Below, piece after piece: positions 15,015 to 24,176 of a stretch of DNA of 64,000 bases (position 1 is its first letter; each line of letters starts with the position of its first letter). The notes under the pieces were generated by a model. That model did not search any database, had not been told where the DNA came from, and was given only the letters and a program-made list of their open reading frames with translations. The translations under genes and the position numbers were made by a program. The stretch is from Candidatus Accumulibacter aalborgensis (GTDB lineage: Bacteria > Pseudomonadota > Gammaproteobacteria > Burkholderiales > Rhodocyclaceae), in NCBI RefSeq assembly GCF_900089955.1, contig NZ_FLQX01000002.1, forward strand, positions 1 to 64,000. Direction: 5' to 3'.

Positions 15015-16571
15015 TCAGACCTGATCCGACTCTCGTCGCCCCGCGCCGTGCGTCTGCCCGTCGCGCCGGTCGCGGTGAGAAATCTCCAGCACGCGCGCTC
15101 TCTGCGCCAGTTGTTCGACCAGCGCAGCGGCTGCGCTGCGATTGGCCGCGTCCAGGTTGGCATCCCACTCGTCAAGCAGATAGAGCGGGTGGTTCGTTTT
15201 CGCGACGACCTCCCTGAGAACCCGCAACTGTCGTTCGCCCGAGGAATAACCCTTTTTCAGTGCTGATTCCTCTTCGGCGTTGAGATCGGCAGCGTCTTCC
15301 GCTTCGCCCTCGAGATCGGCATCGTCGGCAACGGCCAGCCAGGACGGGCCGTCGCCCGCGCCGGCACTGGCATTGAACTCGAAGGCCAGGCGATCGTGTG
15401 TCGGCCAGTAGAAAGCCTGTCCGCGCAGTTGGCCCTTGAGCGCGGCAAGCAGCGTGGACTTGCCGCTGCCATTGCCGCCGCGCAAGGCTACCAGACCGGT
15501 CGGCATGGACAGAACGTATTGGACCGCGTCGGCCAACGACGAGCAGTCGTGTTCTTGCTCACCCTCCTTGAAGACCAGGCGTCCGAAACCGATACGGTCA
15601 AGGAAATCGGCGTCCGGCGGAGGCTGTATGTGTTCGCAAACGCCCTTGATGCGCGTCCATACGGAGATCAGATCGGTCATGCCGGTGGTCAGCTGATGCA
15701 TGTCCAGCGTCATTTCGATCTGGCGTGGCAAGGTGGCTGCCAGGGCGATCAACAAGGCCGTGTTGCCCTGGTCCTGGATGGCCACCCAGGCGGTGGTCGA
15801 CAGCACCACCACCAGGGCGATCACGCCGCTGATCGCGGCCCACCCTTCGCGCGCCAGAATCGCCCTGATCTGCGCCACGACGGCGTCACTCAGGCGCTGG
15901 CGAAAGTCGCGATGCCAGAGGGCGAAATTGTAACGGTTGCCGCTGAAGATGTTGTCCCAGGCATTGTAGGTCCGCGCCCGCATGCGGTTGGTCATCCGCT
16001 GGTTGTGCAGAAAGGCCACCGCCAGCGGCCTGCGCAGCAGCCACTGCAGGGTGATCAGGATGGTGAATGCTACCGCGAAGGAGATCGGCAGGCCGACGTC
16101 GATTTCGAAGCCCAGGACCAGTGAATTGAACAGCATGAGAAAGAAGAGGCGGAGATAGAATTGCAGGTTGTAGATCAGATCGAAGCAGATATCAAAGGCT
16201 TCGCTGGTCAGGAACGGCTCAACCTGCTCGCGGACGCTTTGTTCGGCCAGCAACGCAGTCTGGAAGCGGTTACGCCGCGCGAAATAGAGCATGTAACGTC
16301 CATAGGCGCCAAAGCCGGCGCGTTCGGCGAAGATCCAGCTCACCGCTCCGGCGATGTAGGAAACCGTCTGCGCAACAATGATGGCGATGAAGGCGCCGGC
16401 CGAAACGTGTTCCTCAGTGATGTCGCGGGCAATCTCGATCACCAGCCAGGTGGTTACCGCGCCGCTCGCTTCCTGCGCGATGATCAGCACCAGCATGCTG
16501 ACGGCCGCCGGGCCGAGGAAGAAGCGGAGAAAGTCCAGGGGCTGAAACGTCGCTGCAGACGGGACGGACAT
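15015..16571 (-). CDS. Atypical ABC transporter, membrane domain fused to ATPase
   Basis: A 518-residue half-transporter. The first 320 residues contain roughly five to six hydrophobic segments arranged like an ABC exporter. The ATPase is short and divergent: Walker A GGNGSGKST (about residues 364-372), an acidic insertion of about 20 residues (410-432), the signature YSSGERQ in place of LSGGQ (about 441-447), Walker B LYLLDEWD (about 460-467) and an H-loop-like ISHRD. The conserved motifs are kept, so it is probably an active ATPase. Substrate is unknown. No partner gene is adjacent. It lies downstream of a strong terminator, so it must have its own promoter within 16572-16663. Confidence 0.78.
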   Translation of the reverse strand: MSVPSAATFQPLDFLRFFLGPAAVSMLVLIIAQEASGAVTTWLVIEIARDITEEHVSAGAFIAIIVAQTVSYIAGAVSWIFAERAGFGAYGRYMLYFARRNRFQTALLAEQSVREQVEPFLTSEAFDICFDLIYNLQFYLRLFFLMLFNSLVLGFEIDVGLPISFAVAFTILITLQWLLRRPLAVAFLHNQRMTNRMRARTYNAWDNIFSGNRYNFALWHRDFRQRLSDAVVAQIRAILAREGWAAISGVIALVVVLSTTAWVAIQDQGNTALLIALAATLPRQIEMTLDMHQLTTGMTDLISVWTRIKGVCEHIQPPPDADFLDRIGFGRLVFKEGEQEHDCSSLADAVQYVLSMPTGLVALRGGNGSGKSTLLAALKGQLRGQAFYWPTHDRLAFEFNASAGAGDGPSWLAVADDADLEGEAEDAADLNAEEESALKKGYSSGERQLRVLREVVAKTNHPLYLLDEWDANLDAANRSAAAALVEQLAQRARVLEISHRDRRDGQTHGAGRRESDQV

Positions 16572-16663
16572 GGGCGGCTAACAGGCTAGAAGGGTATGTG
16601 ACTCACCCGCAAGAGACACGAACGGGCGGACGGAGATTGCTTCACCAGCCAATGCCGACCCTG

Positions 16664-16704
16664 AAAAAAAGCACGGGAAGCAGACCTGCGTCTGCTTCCC
16701 GTGC
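16664..16704 (-). terminator. Strong Rho-independent terminator
   Basis: A perfect 14-bp stem (16671-16684 with 16691-16704) and 6-base loop is followed on the minus strand by seven T (16664-16670). It lies 33 bp after the stop of the lysine-rich micro-ORF and separates it from the ABC gene. Confidence 0.92.
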
Positions 16705-16736
16705 TCTTCACGACAGGCAAAGCCTGTCATGGGTCT

Positions 16737-16787
16737 TTAGGCAGCAGGCTTTGCCTTGCCTTTGGATTTCTTTTTCTTGGTAGCCAT
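16737..16787 (-). CDS. Lysine-rich micro-protein (16 aa)
   Basis: The frame MATKKKKSKGKAKPAA has seven Lys in 16 residues and no acidic residue. It is preceded by a good ribosome-binding site (AGGAG, eight bases before the ATG), a plausible sigma-70 promoter at 16854-16881, and is followed within 35 bp by a strong Rho-independent terminator. That makes a complete stand-alone transcription unit of about 180 nt. The composition recalls the tails of small histone-H1-like or AlgP-type proteins, so nucleic-acid binding is a guess. Alternatively the transcript may be a small RNA with an incidental ORF. No homologue is recognised with confidence. Confidence 0.6.
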   Translation of the reverse strand: MATKKKKSKGKAKPAA

Positions 16788-16853
16788 GTTTAGCTCCTAT
16801 AAGTAAAGGTTGACGAAAACTTCGACTGACAAGCGATATAGCTCGCAAAAAAA

Positions 16854-16881
16854 AGTATAACAGAATGTGGATAGCGCGCAA
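16854..16881 (-). promoter_or_regulatory. Candidate sigma-70 promoter of the micro-ORF unit
   Basis: On the minus strand a -35-like TTGCGC (16881-16876) and a -10 TATACT (16859-16854) are 16 bp apart. They lie about 65 bp upstream of the micro-ORF start, inside an AT-rich stretch that contrasts with the surrounding GC-rich DNA. Confidence 0.5.
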
Positions 16882-17014
16882 GAAACACATTCTTTTCGAG
16901 AGGCTTGCATGGTGTTGCTCAAGTGCACAGACAGGAAGCCAAGGCTGCTGAGATAATGCCAGGCGACTCGCTGGGCAGCGCGCTCGTTCACCGCGACCGC
17001 GACCCCGCCGCAGA

Positions 17015-18646
17015 TCAGGTCTCCTGGTGAGGCGTGTCCGGTGTTGCCGGCGCTGCGTGCCAGTTCTCGCTAGGCACGACCACGTTGTTGCTGGGCTGCG
17101 CGACGAAGTGTGGCGACATGATTTGCACGCCATAGGTATTGAACTGGTCCTGGATATTGGCGTGTAGCGCCGACAGGACAGGTACTCGTTCGAGCGGTTT
17201 GTCCATGTGCGCGAACAGTTCGTACTCGACGTACCAGTCGGCCAGACTGCGCTGATAGACGAAGGCTTTGGGCATGGCCCGCAAGCCGGGCGTCTGCTCG
17301 GAGGCGGCGATCAACAGCGCATGTACCTGCCGCCACGGCGTATCGTAGCCGATGGTCACCTTGGTCGACACCAGCGTGCCGCGCGCGCCGGCAAGCCGCG
17401 AGTAGTTCTTGATCGGGTTGCCGACCAGAACCGCGTTGGGGATCGTCACTTCCTCATTGCGCATGTTGATGATCTTGGTCGACAGCGCTCCGACTTCACT
17501 GACCACGCCGACGGTCTCACCGATGTCGACAAAGTCGCCGACCGAGAGCGCCCGCGAGTAGACGAGCACCAGCCCGCTCATCATTTGGTTGACGATGCCG
17601 GCCGAGCCGAGCGTCAGCATGAAGCCGAACATCACCGACAGGCCCTTGAAAGCATCGCTGTCGGACATCGGAATGAACGGGTAGGCAACGGCGATACCCA
17701 GGCCCCAGACCAGAATCGACACGATGCGGTGCGTCGCGGTCACCGTTTCGGGGTGCAAACCAGGCACCTGCACCCGGCCCTCCTTGGCGGCCTTGAAGAA
17801 GTTGCCGATCACATCGGTGACGGTTTTGGTCAGGAACAGGATCACGACAGCCGTGGCCAGCGCCGGCAGAGCATGGATGACGCCACTGCCAAAGGTATCC
17901 AGCAAGCCGAAGAGGAAGTCGGTGAGGCGGTCGCCCAGCGGCTCGGTGAGCGGGAAGCGCGCCAGCACGAAGGTCAGCCAGAGATAGGCGACGGTCAACC
18001 ACAGAAAGCCCATCAACAGTTGCGTCACCCGGTGCACCAGGAGCCAGCCGTGGCGCGCCCAGCGCAGCTTGCTGGAGGCGTCATCGTTGTCGATGACGTG
18101 TTCCAGGCGAGCGATCAGCAGCATCCGGGCACGCCCTATCAGCCGGAACAGACCCAGGGCCAGTGCGCTGGCCAGCAAGGAGAGTCCGCCGCCGGTCAGC
18201 AGAACTCTCGGACGACGTTGCTCGACAGATGCCTGTAGCGCTGCGGCCATTTCCAGAGCCGCCCGCTCAGCCGCCTCGTCGAGCGAAATTTTCTCGTCGA
18301 CGGCGAGGTCGCCTTGAAGGATGGTGAACAGCGAGGTCTCCCCGATATGCACGCTGATGCCGCGCCCGGAGTCAACCGTGAACGGTGTCCTCTCGACCGG
18401 CTGTGTCATCTGGCCCGGGGTCAGGTTGTTGATCCGGGCCAGCGCCCGGCGTACGCGAACCTCGGGGGTCATGCCGACGAGGGTCGTCCGCCACGTGACA
18501 ATCGGCCGGAAGTGATAGACGAGGGTGGCCTCCCGCACGGGTGTTTCGTCGGCGGCCTGGGCACGAACGCCGGCAGCAGCCAGAAACACGCAGCAAGCAA
18601 GCAGCAAGGACAGTGGCGCGAACAACTTCGGGAAAGCTGAGCTCAT
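17015..18646 (-). CDS. MscS-family mechanosensitive channel
   Basis: Inner-membrane channel predicted to open on hypo-osmotic shock. The ATG at 18646 starts a signal peptide (hydrophobic LLLACCVFLAAAGV, cleavage likely after AQA). A periplasmic domain of about 130 residues follows, then several membrane helices (about 150-330). The pore helix and beta domain come next: GSAGIVNQMMSGLVLVYSR, then VGDFVDIGETVGVVSEVG and NMRNEEVTIPNAVLVGNPI, which are classic MscS motifs. At 543 residues it is a larger member (YbdG/YnaI-like size or above). The frame upstream of the signal peptide to 18703 is not needed. Confidence 0.9.
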   Translation of the reverse strand: MSSAFPKLFAPLSLLLACCVFLAAAGVRAQAADETPVREATLVYHFRPIVTWRTTLVGMTPEVRVRRALARINNLTPGQMTQPVERTPFTVDSGRGISVHIGETSLFTILQGDLAVDEKISLDEAAERAALEMAAALQASVEQRRPRVLLTGGGLSLLASALALGLFRLIGRARMLLIARLEHVIDNDDASSKLRWARHGWLLVHRVTQLLMGFLWLTVAYLWLTFVLARFPLTEPLGDRLTDFLFGLLDTFGSGVIHALPALATAVVILFLTKTVTDVIGNFFKAAKEGRVQVPGLHPETVTATHRIVSILVWGLGIAVAYPFIPMSDSDAFKGLSVMFGFMLTLGSAGIVNQMMSGLVLVYSRALSVGDFVDIGETVGVVSEVGALSTKIINMRNEEVTIPNAVLVGNPIKNYSRLAGARGTLVSTKVTIGYDTPWRQVHALLIAASEQTPGLRAMPKAFVYQRSLADWYVEYELFAHMDKPLERVPVLSALHANIQDQFNTYGVQIMSPHFVAQPSNNVVVPSENWHAAPATPDTPHQET

Positions 18647-18746
18647 GGGGAATCCGGTGGGCAGCGACGATGACCGCAAATTATAGCCGTCCAGCCCTCG
18701 CACGACGCGTTCTTCAGTCGGTCACTCCGCCGCCGCGCAAGATAAG

Positions 18747-19538
18747 CTACTTCGGCAGTCTCTCGTACTGTCCGACGACGTTCTCCATCGTTTCGAGGAT
18801 GCGCTCGCTGGTCGTGGCAACCGCTGTCGCCTGGCGTTTGTCGACGCTACCCCGCTGGTTCAATGCATTCTCGAAGAACATCCACTGTTGTTTGACGAGT
18901 TCGAGCTCTTCGCGCAGCGCTGTCGTATTGTTCGGTGCCGCCGCGAGTTCCAGCAGGGCAGTCGAAAACTCACGACGTCCCTTGTCGATTTCCGGGCCAG
19001 ACTGCTCGATACTGATCTTCCACGCCGCAGCCTGATAATACTTGGCCATGCGCTGTGAAAGCATGCGCTGGCGACCGGCGATGTTCACCAGGCGCCCTGT
19101 CGTTGTTGCCGACCGGCGTTCAAGCTGCTGGGCGCCCTGCTGGGCGAGGGCCAGAACGTCTTCCGAAAGCGCCAGAATCCTGGCTCCTTCACCCTGATTC
19201 GGAGTAGCGGTGTTCAGCGCCTCGCGGTAAGCTTGCCACGCCTTTTCGAGTTTCTGATAGGTTTCCCGGATTTCCGGCGACGGCGCGTAATTCTTCAATT
19301 CGACGAGCTGCCCGTCGAACAGATCGATCGAGCTTTCCAGCACCCGCCGCGAACGGTCCGTGTCGACGCCCAAGCCGATCTGGAAATAGGCTTTGGCCAT
19401 CCGCTGCGAGAGCATGCGCTGACGACCTGCCTTGTTGATCGCCGAGTTGATGTCGGTGATCTGCGCCAGCGCGACGGCGGACAATGCACACAGCAGCGTT
19501 GCCAGAAATGCACGGCACAATGCAGTCGAATTCAGCAT
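18747..19538 (-). CDS. Secreted protein with two PilJ-type (type IV pili MCP N-terminal) modules
   Basis: The 263-residue protein starts with a signal peptide (CRAFLATLLCALSAVALAQ). Two copies of the PilJ N-terminal sensor motif follow: INKAGRQRMLSQRMAKAYFQ near residue 32 and NIAGRQRMLSQRMAKYYQ near residue 150, each the start of a helical bundle. In PilJ and NarX-like receptors this module is the periplasmic ligand sensor. Here there is no transmembrane or cytoplasmic signalling domain, so it is a free periplasmic protein. The ATG at 19538 is chosen because it begins the signal peptide; the frame to 19664 adds unrelated sequence. Function unknown. Confidence 0.8.
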   Translation of the reverse strand: MLNSTALCRAFLATLLCALSAVALAQITDINSAINKAGRQRMLSQRMAKAYFQIGLGVDTDRSRRVLESSIDLFDGQLVELKNYAPSPEIRETYQKLEKAWQAYREALNTATPNQGEGARILALSEDVLALAQQGAQQLERRSATTTGRLVNIAGRQRMLSQRMAKYYQAAAWKISIEQSGPEIDKGRREFSTALLELAAAPNNTTALREELELVKQQWMFFENALNQRGSVDKRQATAVATTSERILETMENVVGQYERLPK

Positions 19539-19763
19539 GATCTTTTCAGCTCCCTCTCTGCAGACCAGGCTGGCGCCGGCTACCGACACGAACAGGGTAG
19601 CAAGCTTATGCCGGTGAATTCCACAGTTGTTGATCCAGGTCAACCCGACAATGGCCAGACGCAAATTCGACGGGCCCCAGCCAATCAGCGCCGACGCCGA
19701 TGTCCAGCAAGTGCATTCCGCATGCTTCGCGCAAATGCCCGACGTGCGCCCGCCCTCGACCCC

Positions 19764-20396
19764 TCACTCGTCGAGCGGCACCGCCGTGAAGGCTGCGCTC
19801 GCTTCGAGCCGGTCGGCCAGACGTTCGAGCGCCGGATAGGCGCCTGCCGGCCACTCGTGCGGCAGGATGTAGCGGACGAAGCCGATACCGGCAACGGTCG
19901 TGATGTCGGCCTGCGTCAGCCGACCGCCGACCAGGAAGTTGCCGTCGAGCCGCTCTTCGAGCATTGTGAAAGCCTGGCGCATCTGGTTGCGCAGGCGACT
20001 CGTCCAATCGGCCCAGTGCAGCTCGGCAGGGCGCTTGTGCTCGTACGCGATGGCCACGGCTTTTTCCGTCGCGACGATGGCCAGAGCCATCAGTTGTTGC
20101 ACCTGCCGACGTTCGGCGCCCGAGCGCGGGGTGAGCGGCGAAAGGCCTCGCTCGGCGGCGAGCTCATCGAGGTAATCGAGCAGATAGGCGCTCTCGTAGA
20201 GCTTCTCACCGCTCGGCAGCGTCAGCATCGGCACCTTGAACAAGGGGTTGAGGGGCCGCATCGCGTCCATGTGCCTGAACACCGACAGCGAAACGTGCTC
20301 GAAGGCGATGCCATAGACCTTCATGGTCACTGCCACTCGGCGCACAAAAGGTGAGTCGTAGAGTCCGAGCAATTGGTGTGGCGTGCTATCCGTCAT
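19764..20396 (-). CDS. Glutathione S-transferase family protein
   Basis: A 210-residue cytosolic GST. The N-terminal thioredoxin-like domain shows LYDSPFVRRVAVTMKVYGI (Ser as likely catalytic residue), NPLFKVPMLTLPSGEKLYES with the cis-proline (VP) and the glutathione-binding ES pair. The C-terminal helical domain contains LVGGRLTQADITTVAGIGF with the N-capping box aspartate. Substrate cannot be told. It stands alone, with 225 bp to the next gene on one side and about 360 bp on the other. Confidence 0.9.
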   Translation of the reverse strand: MTDSTPHQLLGLYDSPFVRRVAVTMKVYGIAFEHVSLSVFRHMDAMRPLNPLFKVPMLTLPSGEKLYESAYLLDYLDELAAERGLSPLTPRSGAERRQVQQLMALAIVATEKAVAIAYEHKRPAELHWADWTSRLRNQMRQAFTMLEERLDGNFLVGGRLTQADITTVAGIGFVRYILPHEWPAGAYPALERLADRLEASAAFTAVPLDE

Positions 20397-20662
20397 GTCT
20401 GTCCTCCAATCTGTAAATGCTTCAAGAGGTCTGACCAGCGCTGTCTTCGCTCAGTCTGCGGCCAGCCGGTCGAGGGTCACCGCCTTGGCGGCACCCGCTG
20501 CAAACCAGAGGTATATGGTAACAGGACGGGCAGGGCGTTCTACTCTCCTGCCTGCCTGTCCAGCTGACTGCGCAGTCCCGGACACGCAGCGCCATTCTTC
20601 GTGCCCGCGACCGAACCACGATTCCGGTCGTTTTTCAGGGACTTCCCGGGCCCACTCCCGGA
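20397..20662. other. Intergenic region without a recognised gene
   Basis: This gap lies between the GST gene and the promoter of the protease. It contains no convincing ORF. A weak terminator-like hairpin on the plus strand (6-bp CGACCG/CGGTCG arms, then five T, 20608-20635) and an inverted GGACGGGCAGG/CCTGCCTGTCC pair near 20527-20562 were seen, but no plus-strand gene precedes them. Confidence 0.4.
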
Positions 20663-20692
20663 TTGACCGCAGTTGATCGGGGCCCCTATACT
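20663..20692 (+). promoter_or_regulatory. Candidate sigma-70 promoter of the metalloprotease gene
   Basis: TTGACC (20663-20668) and TATACT (20687-20692) are separated by 18 bp and lie about 60 bp upstream of the protease ATG. Each hexamer is one mismatch from consensus. Confidence 0.6.
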
Positions 20693-20753
20693 TTCGGCGG
20701 CGCAGGTGAATTTCCTGCCCTAGATAGACCCGTCTTCAACCAAGGAACCGATC

Positions 20754-22061
20754 ATGGCGACTGTCAGCGACCTCAACAAGGCGTCCTACTCCGGCAATTA
20801 TCAGGTCGATGCCCTGTTGCAGCCACTCGTTGCCAACTGGAATTACCTGCTGCCCAGCCGCACGACGCTGTACTACACTTTCGACTGCAGCCTGGGCAGT
20901 GTCATCGACCAGAACACCAGCGAAATACTGACCATGTTCACCGCCGAGCAGAGATCCGCCGCCGCATCCATTCTCGGCTACGTCGGGTCGCTGACCGGGA
21001 TATCCTTCGCGGAAACGGCCTCCGGAACGTCTGCCGATCTTCATTTTGGCGCGATCGACGTGGCGGGAGCCAGCACATCGGGGCTGACCCACAGCACATC
21101 GAACTATTCCTATACCAACGGCCAGGTGCTGACGGGCTACTCTGCAGAGGCGTTCGTTTATCTGGACAATGTCGAGTTTGCCAGCACCAATGCCAGTCCA
21201 ACCCCCGGCTCGGCGGGCTACGAAACGCTGTTGCACGAGATCGGCCACGCACTCGGGTTGTCGCATCCTTTCGAGGGGCCCCGCGCCTTGCCGGCTGCCG
21301 AGGACAACACCAACAATACGGTAATGTCCTACACCCGTGCAGGCGATTTCAAGTCAACTTTCCAAGCCTACGACCTGCTGGCGCTGACCTGGATCTTTGG
21401 CAAGGATGGCCTGGGCGGCAGCTACGGCTACAACTCGTCGCACGGTCCATCGCTGACCCCAGAAGAAAGACTTCCGGCGACAGCGGGCAACGATCGCCTG
21501 ACTGGCCAACCCGGCAACGAAAGCATCGATGGTTTGGGCGGGATCGATACCATCAGCTATCAGGGCGTACGAAGCAACTACGCCCTGAAGCCAGTCTCCG
21601 GCGGCTTCCAGCTTATCGCCCTGTCGGGTCAGGACGGTATCGATACACTGATCAATGTCGAGCGCGTCGAGTTCGCCGACACGAAGATTGCGCTGGATCT
21701 CGATGGCAACGCAGGTAAGGTGGCCAGGATCCTCGGCGCAGTTTTCGGGTCTTCAGCGGTGAGCAACAAGGAATATGCCGGCATCGGGCTCCAGCTTCTC
21801 GATCAAGGCATGAGTTACGAAGCGCTCAACGGACTGGCCATCAGCGTCACCGGCAAGAACACGGCCGCCGAGGTGGTCGATCTGTTGTGGACCAACGTGG
21901 TCAACAGCCCACCCTCGCCGGATCAGGCGCAGCCCTTCATTGACCTGCTCAACGGTGGCATGAGCTTCGCTGCACTCGGCGTGCTAGCGGCGGACACCGA
22001 GCTGAATCGGCTCAATATCGATCTGGTCGGTTTGTCCAGTACGGGGCTGGAGTACGTTTAG
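20754..22061 (+). CDS. Secreted metzincin (serralysin/M10-like) metalloprotease
   Basis: A zinc endopeptidase of 435 residues with no Sec signal, probably exported by a type I system. The zinc motif HEIGHALGLSH gives ligands His161, His165 and His171 and catalytic Glu162. The Met-turn is VMSYT (Met191). After the catalytic domain (to about residue 240) come one or two degenerate RTX-like repeats (GNDRLTGQPGNESIDGLGG) and a C-terminal DUF4214-like module ending GLEYV. Compared with true serralysins the RTX block is much reduced. The ATG has an AAGGA site. The last 124 residues are 71% identical (88 of 124) to those of the protein at 178-2286, suggesting a shared export or surface-attachment signal. 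Confidence 0.85.
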   Translation: MATVSDLNKASYSGNYQVDALLQPLVANWNYLLPSRTTLYYTFDCSLGSVIDQNTSEILTMFTAEQRSAAASILGYVGSLTGISFAETASGTSADLHFGAIDVAGASTSGLTHSTSNYSYTNGQVLTGYSAEAFVYLDNVEFASTNASPTPGSAGYETLLHEIGHALGLSHPFEGPRALPAAEDNTNNTVMSYTRAGDFKSTFQAYDLLALTWIFGKDGLGGSYGYNSSHGPSLTPEERLPATAGNDRLTGQPGNESIDGLGGIDTISYQGVRSNYALKPVSGGFQLIALSGQDGIDTLINVERVEFADTKIALDLDGNAGKVARILGAVFGSSAVSNKEYAGIGLQLLDQGMSYEALNGLAISVTGKNTAAEVVDLLWTNVVNSPPSPDQAQPFIDLLNGGMSFAALGVLAADTELNRLNIDLVGLSSTGLEYV

Positions 22062-22283
22062 CGAGTCCGCCCCGCGGACCAACCCGTGGTCCTTGCAGGG
22101 GAGCGGCGATGACGTGCAAGCGGTTCCCGCCGGGACGAGGCTGCGGCTCGGCGGCGAACCCGGAAAACGTGATCCTGGATTCGGCTGTCGATCCGTCTCG
22201 CAAACCATCGCAGTAGGTAGACATCAAATCGCCTAGACCCACTCACCGCATCAGCCCGCTCGCTAGAAAAAGCGGGGGTCTGG

Positions 22284-22359
22284 TGGCGTCCCCACGGGGA
22301 TTCGAACCCCGGTACCTACCGTGAAAGGGTAGTGTCCTAGGCCTCTAGACGATGGGGAC
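22284..22359 (-). tRNA. tRNA-Glu (TTC)
   Basis: Full cloverleaf on the minus strand: acceptor GTCCCC/GGGGAC, T-arm GGTTCGAATCC, anticodon loop with TTC inside CCCTTTCACGG, and an encoded CCA end (76 nt). It lies just downstream of tRNA-Ala and gltX, whose product charges it. Confidence 0.97.
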
Positions 22360-22385
22360 CTGGAACCTGCGTTCTTTCGGCTTGT

Positions 22386-22461
<76 letters not shown>

Positions 22462-22566
22462 GCGCGAAAGAAGCGGCGATTATAGGGACCCGGCTGCTTG
22501 CTGTAAAGGGCCAGTGAGAGCCCGGTTTCACGTCAGTTGCGCGCGATCTCGATCCTGGACGCCAAA

Positions 22567-23985
22567 TCAGTGCGCGCTGCCGCGCAAAACGTCTGCCTGC
22601 ATACCCACTGCCAGCCGCTTGAGTACTATCTCACGCGGGAATAGGGCAAGCAGGGCATCAACCGACGGTGTTTGCTCCTGGCCAGTCAACAGGATGCGCA
22701 GGGGCATGGCGAGCTTGGGCATCTTCACGCCGTGTCGGGCGACACACGCCTTGATCAGGGCGCCAATCGCGGCGGCCTCCCAGGGGATAGCGGGCAGATC
22801 GGCCACGAAGCTCTGCAGGAGTGGCAGCGTTCCCGGCGTCAGATGCTTGGTCAACAGTTCCGCAGTTGGCTGCAGATCCCGATAAAAGACTTCCGCCACG
22901 TCGGCCAGTTCGTTAAGGTTGGCGACACGCTCCTGGTGAAGTGCGATGATCGCTTCGAGCGATGGCGCGGCGGTGATCGTTACGCCGCGCCCTGCCAGAC
23001 GAGGGCGAACCAGGGCCGTCAACCGGGACGGATGGGCGCGCTTGAGATAATGGGCATTGAGCCAGTTCAGCTTTTCCGTGTTGAACTGCGCTGCCGACGG
23101 GGTGATATGGTCGAGGTCGAACCACTCGCAGAACTGTTGCCGCGAAAAGATCTCTTCATCGCCGTGCGACCAACCCAGACGCCCGAGATAGTTGACCACC
23201 GCTTCCGGCAGATAGCCTTCGTCGTCGTACTGCATGACGCTGACCGCGCCGTGCCGCTTGGAAAGCTTCTGCCCATCGTCGCCGAGAATCATCGACAGAT
23301 GTGCGTAGAGGGGGACCTCGGCGCCGAGAGCGCGCAGGATGTTGATCTGGCGCGGGGTATTGTTCACATGGTCGTCGCCGCGGATGACGTGCGTGATACC
23401 CATATCCCGGTCATCGACAACGACGCAGAAGTTGTAGGTCGGCGTGCCATCGGCGCGCGCGATGACCAAATCGTCGAGTTCACCATTGGCGATTTCGATC
23501 CGGCCCTTGACGAGATCGTCCCAGGCAACCATTCCGTCGCTGGGATTCCTGAAACGAACGACCGGTTGCACTCCCGCCGGCGGCAGCGGCAGATCCTTGC
23601 CTGGCTCTGGTCGCCAGAGGCCGTTGTAGCGCGGCTTGAGACCCTGCTGACGTTGCTCCCCGCGTAGGCGGTCGAGTTCTTCGGGCGCCATGTAGCAGTG
23701 GTAGGCGGTACCGGCGGCGAGCATTTCCCCGATCACGGCCCGATAACGATCCATCCGCCGCGTCTGGTAGAACGGCCCTTCATCGTAATCCAGACCCAAC
23801 CAGGCCATCCCGTCGAGAATGGCCTGCACGGCCTCTGGCGTCGAGCGGGCCAGGTCGGTGTCCTCGATGCGCAGCACGAAGCTGCCAGCGTGACCGCGGG
23901 CGTAAGCCCAGGAAAAGAGCGCGGTGCGCGCGCCTCCGATATGCAGAAAGCCAGTCGGGGAGGGCGCAAAACGGGTACGGATCAT
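22567..23985 (-). CDS. gltX: Glutamyl-tRNA synthetase
   Basis: Charges tRNA-Glu with glutamate. The class I signature is complete: the HIGH-type motif [20 protein letters not shown] at the N-terminus (HIGG near residue 15) and the KMSKS-type KLSKRHGA near residue 241. The Rossmann domain, GEEQ-like stem-contact region and C-terminal helical anticodon-binding domain account for 472 residues, as expected. On the minus strand it is followed about 105 bp downstream by tRNA-Ala and then tRNA-Glu, a common betaproteobacterial arrangement. Confidence 0.97.
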   Translation of the reverse strand: MIRTRFAPSPTGFLHIGGARTALFSWAYARGHAGSFVLRIEDTDLARSTPEAVQAILDGMAWLGLDYDEGPFYQTRRMDRYRAVIGEMLAAGTAYHCYMAPEELDRLRGEQRQQGLKPRYNGLWRPEPGKDLPLPPAGVQPVVRFRNPSDGMVAWDDLVKGRIEIANGELDDLVIARADGTPTYNFCVVVDDRDMGITHVIRGDDHVNNTPRQINILRALGAEVPLYAHLSMILGDDGQKLSKRHGAVSVMQYDDEGYLPEAVVNYLGRLGWSHGDEEIFSRQQFCEWFDLDHITPSAAQFNTEKLNWLNAHYLKRAHPSRLTALVRPRLAGRGVTITAAPSLEAIIALHQERVANLNELADVAEVFYRDLQPTAELLTKHLTPGTLPLLQSFVADLPAIPWEAAAIGALIKACVARHGVKMPKLAMPLRILLTGQEQTPSVDALLALFPREIVLKRLAVGMQADVLRGSAH

Positions 23986-24176
23986 GAGCGCGGATCATCG
24001 TTGAGTAAAGAACCTATTCTAAATCCGAAAGGGGGGCTGCCGAGCAACTCTCGATGGCGCAAATCGAGGGTGATCGAGATCTCCTGCGTGTTTCGCCGGT
24101 CGCCGTGCCTCTCCGTGGCGTAATGCTGGCCTAATCCGCTACACTACTGGCTCTCGCCCGCACGCTCTCTCTGCCC

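Noticed and set aside
16797-16991. Minus-strand 64-codon ORF next to the micro-ORF
   Set aside because: It runs over the predicted promoter of the micro-ORF and is Cys/Phe-rich with no family match; it is more likely untranslated leader.
22077-22093. Hairpin GGACCA/TGGTCC after the metalloprotease gene
   Set aside because: The stem is only six pairs and no T run follows, so it was not called a terminator.
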